The notes beneath the pieces are model-generated. The model was not told the DNA's origin, ran no database searches, and saw only the letters and a list, made by a program, of their open reading frames with translations. DNA of 64,000 nt, from assembly GCA_013368315.1 (NCBI GenBank), contig JAACJM010000160.1, positions 1-64,000 of the forward strand. The letters run 5' to 3'. The translations under genes were made by a program, and so were the position numbers. Each line of letters opens with the position of its first letter. Positions within the stretch are counted from its first letter, which is position 1. Positions 36,119-45,956 of this stretch are shown piece after piece. The DNA comes from Tetrapyrgos nigripes. Lineage: Eukaryota > Basidiomycota > Agaricomycetes > Agaricales > Campanellaceae.

Positions 36119-39000
36119 ATGGAGGGCCTCATACCTTGCCATGTGAAGCACTAGCCCCTTGCCCCAGTTAATCTATCACTAGGTCCGATAATTCTGGGTG
36201 ACACAATTGCCTCAATTCTCTTTGGTGTGACCTCAGTGCAGGTGTACTTGCTATCTGTATTGTTCATATTTGACTCATTACCATCCGCATATCCAGACTT
36301 ACCGGTACTTTAAACAATTCCGGGATAATTGACCACTTCTGTGGGCATTGGTGAGGAGATCTAAATCATCATCCTTAGCAGTCGCTAAAATCCTCTATCG
36401 GACTTGTTAGATTGCATTCATTTGGTCAGTTTTGGGTAAAGTAGATTGATTCTTGCACATTTTTGACATGATAAACAGGTTGCCCAAAACAGGTCATCAG
36501 CTATGCCTTATGTCTTCTCTTTGGATTATCACTGGTATAGGTAAATCTGTGGGGACCCCTTGCGGGGCTGCGAGGACCTGGCTTGGATTTGCGGGTACCA
36601 TCCTAAGTTATCATATGACTTCCTGTACTGTAGAAATTATGTATATGAACTCAGAATTGTCTTCAAGCTAGTGTATTCAATGCAAGGAAAGTGTAAAAAT
36701 CTTCAAAAAAGAGGGATAAGTACAGCCACAATTTCGATTTTTCTTTTTGTTTGTTTGCTATATTCTTACAGATTCTCTCAAAAAAGATATCAAGTCTCAA
36801 TAGGACACTTCTCCACCCTCACGAGCATAGCTCGGTGTGAAAATGTCAAGTGAAGACGACAACAGCTGGCTTCGGGAATTTCCGGCATGTTTCTCCTGAG
36901 GCTGTTAAAGTGAATTATCTTGTATATACGTGTTAAGACATGAGTGCTGATCACTGATTGTTCAATAACAAGAAATGCATTTTGTAGAGGTCCCCGCAGG
37001 GACCCCGCATGTGGCTGTACACTTGCGGGGACCTTGCGGGGACCCTTCAAATGTTTTTTTTACAAACTTCAATTGACCAGCCAAAAGTTTCTTATGGCAG
37101 ATAGTGACCCTACAGTATAAATAATACCCAGTTAAAGGCAATCTGGATAGGGTTAATAGCATGAGATTTTGACTTGAGCAACAATGACTGAAGTGAGAGG
37201 ACACAAAGTAAGTGTGAACTGGATGAATTGTGTACTGAGAACTATATATGGGTAAATAAGTAGATATTACAAGTATCTAGGGGTAAAACATCATGTATCT
37301 GTAAGAATAAAACTAGAGCAATCATGAGAAATCATAGTAATTGAAGGAGAGATTAAGATATGAATTCAGAGTTATTCAAGCCAGATAGGGACTTGAAGAG
37401 GATTTCCAAGAAGGGATTGATGAGGGACCTAACAAGATAGAGATTTGGAAGGAGGGTCATTGTAACTGAGACTGGTTGGGGTGAATTATTCTAATGTTAA
37501 ATTACAGTTGGGAACTGAGTAGATATTCACAGGTACTAGGTTAGGATGGGTTTATTATACAAAGAACTGACTAGAACAGTGAATTCTAAAAAGATCTAGC
37601 TAGTAGAGATAAGTATCAGGGTCCCCGCAGATTTGTGATACCCGGATTATCACAGTCGACCGGTGGAGAAGTGATAATTTCCTTGGAAATTCACCACTAC
37701 CGCTTGATATCTCCATATTCTTTGGGGCATTCGTGGAATTGGTGGTGCAGTCCATCTTTATATACAGGGTGAACAAGGGTATTGGAGATATCCAAGGTTT
37801 CCGGAAGCTGATCATCCCACTAGCTATGGAGAGCCACAGGTTACCATGTGCTTGCAGCCATCATTATTCTTCTAGCTCTAGTAAGAACTGCTGGGTACTT
37901 TGTCGTTGCAGGGAAAAGCGTAACTTCATCCGATCTGGGAAAACTGCTCGCAGACAATCGGTGGTTGCTTGTGATGGTAAATAACAATATCTCTTGTTAC
38001 TCTAAATAGTTTTTTTTAGCAGTGTTTTGGCAGGTCTGGGTGTTCGGTACGAGTGGGAAATTGTAATGATTTTTCTTACCTGAAACGTTCTGGTGTACAG
38101 GTGCCTTGGTCGACATCTCGATTACTGCTTTGTTGACATACGATTTCTCGAGGAGGTGTCGAGATGCTCAAAAGGTGAGTGTTGTCTGCTTCCACAGCCG
38201 GTTTATTCAATAGGTTTTTCTCTCCTCAGAACCACAGAACTTCTTGATACAATAATTCTATGGACTGTTGGTAAGCTAGAGCTGTTTACATTCTCAGCCT
38301 TGATTTATCACTGACAACATGCATTGCAAAGAAACTAGCCTTCTCACGAGGTACTGCCCAAAGATGCGACATAGCTGATCTCATTATTGAAACAAATTTA
38401 TAGTGCCAGTGCAGTGGCTACCACTATTCTCGTACGTCCTAACAAGTACCTCTGATGCTACGCAATTGACAACTTGCTGTTTACCTTCATAAGTTTTATG
38501 CATCACCCACCACTAGTCTGTATTCGTTTCTTTCTCCTGCGTGGCTATTCCATTGACTCTACTTCTGCGTCTCTAGCTGTTTGGCAGGCGATATTTACAC
38601 TTGTTTCACATCGTAAGTTCAATCCAGTTTCTTACAGCTGAGGAATCCAAAACTGATCACTACTTCTTATCTAGTATACGCCAATGCCCTTCTCGCAGTG
38701 TGCGTAGTTTCCACAGTCGTTTCCATGGGCATTGCTCTTATCTCATGAGCGTACTTGAACGGAAGGAAATCCCTCAATCAGATCGAAAGTAACTATGGAC
38801 TTGCTGCTGTCTCAGGCTCTCGCCACCACTCAAGAGTAAACAGACTGTTCGATGATGTGAGTCGTGTACTCGAGTTGGTCGGGTATTTCTAACCATCGTC
38901 TAGAATGCTATTACCATTGAAATGAATAAAGTCTCAGAGAACTTCGAACAGGAGGTGAGCAGTTTAATAGAACTCGACGTTGACATGTGGTTCTTACCAG
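36119..39000 (+). pseudogene. DUF6534-type seven-helix membrane protein, disrupted
   Basis: The first exon reads LAPVNLSLGPIILGDTIAS then ILFGVTSVQ, ending at a GT donor at 36242. A 55-nt intron leads to TYRYFKQFRDN. After a further intron comes TGHQLCLMSSLWIIT, cut at 36532 by a MULE-like element and resuming at 37644 as VDRWRSDNF, then ISIFFGAFVELVVQSIFIYR. A 58-nt intron leads to YHVLAAIIILLALVRTAGYF, then GALVDISITALLTYDFS, TTELLDTIILWTV and VYANALLAVCVVSTV. These follow DUF6534 order: paired helices, the Q..FxYR motif and a C-terminal YANALL. The family is expanded in agaricomycetes, of unknown function and likely in the plasma membrane. In-frame TAG (36152) and TGA (36330), a phase mismatch near 38225 and the insertion make it non-functional. 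The 3' end is uncertain. Confidence 0.7.
36533..37643. mobile_element. MULE-like non-autonomous element (1,111 bp)
   Basis: Ends form an imperfect ~26-bp inverted repeat, (T/G)GGTAT..AAATCTG(T/C)GGGGACCC. The flanks carry an exact 10-bp duplication GGATTATCAC (36523-36532 and 37644-37653). A 9-11 bp target duplication is characteristic of Mutator-like elements, so the superfamily is inferred. TGCGGGGACC motifs recur at both ends and at 36990-37047. No transposase frame is visible. It interrupts a DUF6534 exon. Confidence 0.8.
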
Positions 39001-39570
39001 TGTATTTAGCAAACTACAGTGCCTGCAAAGATACAGGCGCTTTGATATCGAAGCAACGGAAGCATTGTATATCAATACCTTTTACTTATCTTTTCTTCAC
39101 ATTGTGGGACACCGTATTAGGTTCATTGGGTTCATCGCGTCGATGTATGTGCACTATCGGATCGTTAACTATCTCTGAGGCTGCGACTGGAATAGTTTGT
39201 ATGTTTTTGAATAAAACTCGCCGGTGAAGGCGTTACACCGGAATTGCTGCCTTGATTTTTCATTTTGCCCCTCGATGACGATGACAGGGTCCGGTAGGAT
39301 TGGCATTAAGACATGGATGTTTCTGTGCCTGCCTTTTTCCATTTTGATGGATCGACCAAGATAACAGAGCCTTTCTTTCTTTAAGATCTAGACCGCGGAA
39401 GGTTGAAACAAGGATGCGTTGATGGTACTTACCATTTACTGTGTGCAATGCCAAGTAATCGTAGCTGCCAGCCCAAGCCTATGGGCCCGAGGTTCTGGAA
39501 TCTTGATGACCGTGTCAAGTGTGGCTTTGAAACTCGTCTAGTATAGGATCCTATGCCTTTACGCAGACAG
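39001..39570. other. Intergenic or 3' end of the DUF6534 gene
   Basis: Short frames only, one (38987-39178) moderately protein-like. No domain is recognised. It lies between two convergent broken genes. Confidence 0.35.
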
Positions 39571-40353
39571 TTAAGATACTACTAAAGGTTCAATATGCAT
39601 GCGTCGATCTGGGGCCGTTTCGGGTGACAAGGGCTGATAACCATAGCTAGTCATGTAAGACAATTCCAAGCCCTTGTAGCGAACACGATCAATTTTCCCT
39701 TTCCAGATAGATTCAATGGCCATAGAGCTATCGACTATTGAGGGGAACTTTAATCTTGAAAGAGTCCTGCCAGTGATATGAAAAACCGTTGAAAAGAAGT
39801 GAAACAGAAAAGAAACGGGCTCACTGAAAGCTATAAGGTGACATACCTATCCTATTATCTTCAGAGCGTGTGTTGAGTGGGTTTCTCCCCCTTCCTGTCA
39901 TGTACTGCGAGAAATCGTCACTAATTGTGGCATGTTTGAGGTATGGATCCACATTATTCAAGTAAAGAACCCTCGTCGCTCCATAAGCTAAGGCCTTCAA
40001 CCAGTGTCTGGGCACTATAGCGTCCGGAACAAGTTCCCTTCTTATTAGTGAAGCATAGGGAGAGGGGGTTATCTTGTAGTCCTCCATGAACTGGCTCAGG
40101 GTCTGTAAAGAACCGAAAAATTAATGCTATGAATTAAGAGTTCAACATCAACTGAAGCAGTAGAGATTGAAGAATGTGAGCCGGCTAACCTGGGTTTGCA
40201 ACCCTCTCTTAACATCATCAGCCTTCGTCTTGGCTGGGTAATTTGCTACCAAGTAACTGTCCCAAAGAAATTCGTCCTTGAAGTCGTCCAATTTTCGGCG
40301 GAACATTCTGACGAGTCCAGGAAAGCTCATGCTGGATGGGAATGTAATGGCTA

Positions 40354-42029
40354 CACCACAAAAATGTACAGAAGTAAACATACCCTTATACGGTCTGTTT
40401 TCGGATATATTCCTCGTATAAATAATGCCAGAATATATAAGTATTTATGACTATCGCGTGGTTTATAGACGGTATGTAGACGGTATGTAGACGGTATACA
40501 TTCCGCCGTTTTTTAGATGAGGGATATATGCGAAGATGAGGAATATATGCAAAAACGAAGCATATATGCGAAGGTGAGGGATATATGCGAAGACGAGGAA
40601 TATATGCGAAAATGAGGCATATATTCAAAGACAAGGAATATATGCGAAGTCGAGGCATATAAGGAAGCACATCTGAAAGAGCGAGACATATATTGCAGAC
40701 TTGCATTCGGCCTGGATAAAGATTTGACTTCAATTATGAGTATCTACATAAATGGTACATACAAAGGTACTAAGTACAAGCGCTGGATGAGGCTCTGAGT
40801 CCTATCATTGTGTATGCATCAACCTGTCAGTGAGAACGCTAAGGGTAAAGAAAGAAAACACGCGCACCTTCGCTCAAACGGCGGCAGGGATGACATTGAC
40901 ACACGCGGTGAGGAGAAAACGACACTCGAGCACCAGTTTGAAGACTACGAAGAAGGACGGACCATGATGCATGAGTGAAGGCTCCGAAGATCGTAAGGGG
41001 TTAGATTACTTCAAAGTACTGAGTATATGCGCGTAACCTATACAAAAAAGATGAGATTATGCCGAAAAACAAGGTGTGAGACTCACTAAGAACGTTTTAC
41101 GGAAGCAGGGCAGGATTACGCGTCAACGCATCAACAGCGATGTCGCACTGTCATATGTACAAGCTTGTCAGTGAAAACAGCGAGGGCGAAGAAAGCGAAT
41201 ACACGTACTTTTGCTTGATCACACATGCCCTTGCCATGACCCCACCTCATCTTCCAGTCGTCTTGTCTACCGTATAGTCCTTCGTCGAGTCAGGCAACCA
41301 GCGTTGCTTTTGCAATGTCCGAGCGGGTTTGGCGTGTGCGCAGATATTTATCCAGCAAGGCGTTTACATCGTGACAGCGAATTCGCTGCTGTGATCATGG
41401 AGTAGAGCGTTGGGAAGAGAGGAGAGAAGAAGTAATGGTGGTGGTGGTAAGGGATGAAGAAAGTCTATGATGTCGATACGATTTTTGACGCGTCTTTATA
41501 AGCGGCGTTTCAGTCGGAGTTTGGAATGACTCACGCGCGACCCGCGTCGCGACTTGCTTGTCTTTCCATCCTGGGATCCGGTTGAGTCCTCGGCATAAGT
41601 AGCACCTCACTCTAACGGTATCGTATCTTGATTCCAGGACCTCAATAATGTCTCGGTGTGGACCCGAGATGTACCTCTGATATGTACAGTAAGCACATTT
41701 TGTACTTCGGTATTCGGAAAGCTACTAATGAATATACTCCAACATATGTACGGAATATTCCCTGTTTTTCAATACCTGCGAAAGCGCCCTAAGTAGGACC
41801 CAATTATCCCTAAAGTAAGCCGTATATATCACTGATACATACCCTCATTTTCATTACATTCAAAAACAGCAGAATATATGTGAATATATACTACCGTTTT
41901 GAAAATATGCGAAAACGGGGGTATGCATACAGTAAACTTGCACCAAATATTTTCCCATTCTTAAAACGAGGAATATATGGGTTCATATTCATCGTTTCTG
42001 CATATATACTTTTGTCAGTTTTTGTGGTG
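40354..42029. mobile_element. TA-flanked non-autonomous element (1,676 bp), Tc1/mariner-like
   Basis: Inverted ends start CACCACAAAAA on both sides, with weaker similarity for another ~15 bp. The element is flanked by TA dinucleotides (40352-40353 and 42030-42031), the target of Tc1/mariner transposases. No transposase is encoded. It lies in an exon of the RRM gene. Both subterminal regions carry ATATGCGAA-type short repeats. The superfamily call rests on the TA target and is tentative. Confidence 0.72.
40516..40665 (+). repeat. 19-bp tandem repeat, about 7.5 copies
   Basis: Units of the form GAGGAATATATGCGAAGAC run head to tail near the left end of the TA-flanked element. A GTATGTAGACG triplet repeat precedes them (about 40475-40500). 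Related but less regular ATATATGCGAA phrases occur near the right end (about 41870-42010). Confidence 0.85.
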
Positions 42030-42666
42030 TACTACCGGAATGCTCTTCGGATGAGCGGCGTCGTATGAGTCACAGCGATCAAGAGTATGCTCTATCTCGA
42101 CTTGAGGACCTATAAGTCGGCCTTTGATCATTGAACGCATAGCCTGTAGGAAAGAATAATAGCAGAGTCAGTGCGCAGCCTGAACTCGAAATACTTGCAC
42201 TCACATTGACAGCTTCCGTTACAGACATGTAATGAACGACCGCAGACTCGGCCTTGGCATTCACGTCTAGCTTTTCGACATTCCCAAACTTGGATAAAAC
42301 CTCGAGTGACCATCCGGGCTTCATGTGATCGGATAAGCCGGTGAGCTTCAACGCCCTACTTGCATTTCTGGAGGCTAACACGGCAAGTAAGTGTACGGGA
42401 AGCTTGGAGGGCGCGCCGAGTTTAAATCTGAGGGACTTGAATTCGTGGGGGTGTTTCGCACGCTCTATGAACTCGTCTATCCCTGCAGCATAGAAAAGAG
42501 TGATGTCCACTGAGCGAGACGTGTGGTTGGGGACGATACTTTCGATTGGACCCCAAATTCTGAGTAAATCAAGGAAAGAGGTAAGACGGTGTCCACGAGG
42601 AGGGAGTCCAAAGACGCGAATAGTTCTGAACAGGCCGCGTGTCTTTGGGTCTTTGGGGTCTCATGC

Positions 42667-43387
42667 GGTGTCTGGGAAGGGTCAGAACCCGATTTGGTTC
42701 TGGCTAGAACCTAATGGGGAAATAAGACAAATCATGATTACATGCAGCTCCCAATATGGTTCTGCGTCATTTGGTGGCCGGTGAACCATGCAAATTAGCT
42801 GCTTTCTGCCTCCAAGGAGGCTTCACTGTTCAGAGACCACTTGTATACATTGTAGATGTTTGTAGATGTTATTTTGCGATGGAATTTCCATTTATTTGTT
42901 CATTTCTTTTGAAATATTTCTTACCTACTGGACAAAGACAGACAAATCACTAAATATGTGGTGATGCATATCTGAGAGCCACAACATCTGATAATGGAGA
43001 AAATATATATTTCTTGTTTCTTGATAGCTATGCTAGTGTGTCTAATATTTCAGATGTTCAAATGTTATTCAAAATTCAAGGATACAAAAAAAAAATACTA
43101 TAGTGATTCATAGCCACTTTGTAAATACAATCAGTCCATGAATAGGAAGCTATAGAATACACAGAGAGGTTCACATTGTATGAAAACATCACCTGCAAGA
43201 TGTGAAGCTCTTTTTATATTGCTTATTTTGTAGGATTTGTGCAGTTGGAAGCATGCTGCAGGCGACAAAAAATTCATATATAGGGGCTTGAACAGTTCAT
43301 TTTCATTTGTGGGACATTGTACTAGAAAATAAATGCTTAGGGCAAGCATCCGCTGTGACAAAAATAATATTACACAACTGTACAAAA
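42667..43387. other. Gene-free sequence beyond the truncated RRM gene
   Basis: The near-palindrome CAGAACCCGATTTGGTTCTG occurs at about 42681-42700, with another GGTTCTG near 42757. This may be the end of an insertion that removed the 5' part of the RRM gene. The rest is AT-rich without recognisable features. Confidence 0.35.
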
Positions 43388-43446
43388 TGTGGATTGAACT
43401 TGTGACCTCTCAGTCTAGAGGGTCACAATATAACTACTAGGCTACC
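43388..43446 (-). repeat. tRNA-like pol III promoter, probable SINE head
   Basis: On the minus strand TAGCCTAGTAG (about 43436-43446) matches the A-box consensus exactly. GTTCAATCC (about 43392-43400) matches the B-box consensus exactly. Between them TGTGACC..GGTCACA forms a strong hairpin in the anticodon-arm position. The T stem and acceptor stem do not pair, so this is not a tRNA gene. Confidence 0.55.
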
Positions 43447-43840
43447 AGAAGAATGCCGATGGCCCAATTCTCTGGTTGATGTCGCGCATGGCTAATTTTT
43501 GAAAAAAATAAAATTTCCCAGGCATGGCAAGAGAGCCTGTCTTTGTGGCCTTTGAGTTGAGCATTGGTCTCGTGGGGGACCAATGTGGTTCGAGATCAAG
43601 GCAAAATCATGCATGCGAGTTTCTCTGCACGGTCATGTACCTTTTTCTCACCCCTCTTGGACTTGCAGCTCAAACAAGCAAGGTCATAAGTAGTACGTGT
43701 ATGATGATTGTTTCCACAGCCCAATCCCGGGCAATAAAGGGAAAAGAATAACGATAGGGATATATAGGTATAGGAAGGAACGGAAAGAGCAACACGAGTT
43801 GTACGAGTTATACTAGTAACCCTAAGTCGAGACCCAAGTC

Positions 43841-45010
43841 CTAATCTCCCCAACTCAATGCTAGATTGGGCGCAGCATCTTCGAGTTTTTTGAAGAAATC
43901 AGGGAGGGAGGTTGTCGTTGTAGGAGCCTGAGCAGCCGCAATCTATTTCAAACCAAACCAAACCAAAAGAAAAGAGTGTACATGTCAGCATCAGTAAGTA
44001 TTCCTTAGACTAAGAAACCAAAAAAGAGAAACCCAAGAGGAAAAGAAAAGCTTAGGGATGAACATAAGCAAACACGCACCGATCCAGAAGCGTTAGCCTT
44101 CCCACTCCAATTTCCGTTCCCGTCTCCATCCATGGCATCACCATGCCGCGGCGAAGGCGACGAATTCGAATCTTTCTGACGGTCCGAATCCTCTTCTCCT
44201 CCTGCCCCATGCACACCCTCTTCATGCACAACACCTGCCCCACGCCCATGCCCATTCGCATTCACATCTAACGCACTCACACTCGCACTCTCTTCCGAAA
44301 CAGTCTCATCTGCAAGCGACGTAGGTCGCAATCCAGGACTTTCACTTGACCGACTTGCATTGGAGTGTCTGTATGACATGACATTGACCATTTTTCTGCG
44401 TATGGAGTGGAATGTTAGAAGACGTATTAAGTGAATGGGGTAAGAGTAAGAAAATAGAGGATTGGTAAGTAAGATTTCAGAGAGCACAGAGACAAAGAAG
44501 GAGAGGGAGACAGAGAAGATGGAATGAACGATAAAGCGGGGTTTATGGATTCATGACCGAGAAAAGAAGCCCACCAAGGAATAAAGGAACAATAAGAAAT
44601 GACGCAGCTCACCCTTCCTTCGAACGAACAATAGTTCCTAACCTCTCCCGTACCCTTTCTTGGTCCACATACATTCTCGTCGGTGACCTGGCCATTCCAT
44701 TCCATATTATACCATACCATACCGTTCCATTCCGTACCGTTCCACACAGTAACACAGGAACCCAGTGACAAAACACGCAGAGAACAGGACAACCAAATGA
44801 GCCAAACCCCATAGTACAAAGTCAGCTTCACATCTCCCAAAGCATAGACGGTGGAAGAATAACTACTCACGGTTGTTCATCCCCTCTCGGTGGTATAAGT
44901 CTGGAGGTCTCGTCAATCTCTGGGTCAATCGTGTCATTGGGTATACTGGAAGTTTTTCCTTTCGGTTTTGATAGACACGGGCAGCAAGCAGTGAGGAAGG
45001 ACAGAGACAT
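43841..45010 (-). CDS. LAMTOR1-like Ragulator/EGO complex subunit
   Basis: Four exons (44871-45010, 44613-44675, 44080-44395, 43841-43942) join in phase to 206 residues. The ATG at 45010 begins MSLSFLTACCPCLSK, whose Cys cluster is a likely lipid-anchor site. DETSRLIPP, then RERLGTIVRSKEGKMVNV, follow; both resemble the N-terminal part of LAMTOR1-type proteins (fungal Ego1 counterpart) as I remember them. A low-complexity Ser/Asp/Gly middle follows, and the C-terminus is LPDFFKKLEDAAPNLALSWG. Family role: anchors the Ragulator/EGO scaffold to the late endosome or vacuole so that Rag GTPases can recruit TORC1. It lacks the Gly2 needed for myristoylation, so palmitoylation alone would have to anchor it. 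The gene is intact. Confidence 0.75.
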
Positions 45011-45956
45011 CTCGGTCGACTAGACCTGGGGCTAGCAGGGTTTTAGACCCGGATTAAGAGAGACTAAGAGGCACTAAAAGGCAAGGGAGTCACGATGGAG
45101 GAATGAAGAAAGGAACCTTTCATGAGAAAAAAATGATGGTTTGATTTTAATGATTGATCGTCCCGAAAATCCGATCATCACGAGTCACATTTCCTTTTTG
45201 GGCTTGCCTCTTCCGCCTTCCGATTTACGCTTGTTTGCTTCCAGTGGAGCCCCTATTCGCGTACACATGCGCACTTGTGCAGGCTTCCGCTGTTTGTTTT
45301 GCGCAGCAGTAAGTGGTGCATCAATAGTCCATGGTACGACAACGGTTAGATGATTAGGCCATAGGGTCCAGATATAGAACCTGTTCGTATTGGCTAGATA
45401 GATGACGCGCTCGTACAAATGAGAGGAATTAATACGATTTCACGAATTTCAAAAGACAGATTAGATTACTCTAGAGCGTATAGTTACTTTGGTCAATATA
45501 GATATTTTATATGTACAAAAAGTCTTAGACGGAAGACGGAAAATAGAACAGCAAAAGGTACCCAAGATGACGACGACACGAGCCCAAGGGGGAAGAACAA
45601 CAGAACAGCTTCTGGTAGTTCTTCCAGCAAGAAAAAAACAGTCCACAGTCCGCATTTAATGGTTTTAGCCTAAGCCATGCACGAAAAAAGCCAGGAACAA
45701 AGAACGTGGGGGTGAGCTATAAGTTACAAAACACGCAGACAACTGGGATGAGCGAATGGAATAATTTTAGATATACAAATCCAAGTCCAATAAATGACAG
45801 ACTGAACTAATAATAAGACAAGTCCGAGGAGCATACGAGCTCGGGTTTTCGGATTCAGGGAAGTTGGAGGAAGGGATGTACTCCAGGTCCGCGCAGCGAG
45901 TGACACGGAGAGAGAAGACTTGCAGGCAGAACGAACAAGACAGTGCCTGCCGTTGC
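45011..45956. other. Intergenic region, LAMTOR1-like to GT2 genes
   Basis: It carries the promoter of the LAMTOR1-like gene and the 3' end of the GT2 gene. Short frames lack domains. Confidence 0.5.

Larger units (their letters stand above)
39571..42666 (-). pseudogene. RRM-type RNA-binding protein gene, 5' truncated and split
   Basis: Exons on the minus strand are 42205 to about 42666, 42143-42032 plus 40353-40200 (one exon split by an insertion), 40102 to about 39847, and 39766-39571. Introns are 61, 97 and about 80 nt. Two RRM-like units are clear: IRVFGLPPRGHRLTSFLDLL with its partner strand, and ALKLTGLSDHM followed by LEVLSKFGNVEKLDV and AVVHYMSVTEAVNAMRSM. A third starts at TRVLYLNNVDPYLK and continues in the last exon as LKFPSIVDSSMAIESIW. 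The role is presumably RNA binding. The 5' part is missing beyond 42666, where a TGA precedes the frame. The last junction has a phase conflict unless a weak GTCACC donor is used. A 1,676-bp element occupies the second exon. Confidence 0.65.

Noticed and set aside
40516..40665. CRISPR array
   Set aside because: The 19-bp units are contiguous with no spacers, and the genome is eukaryotic.
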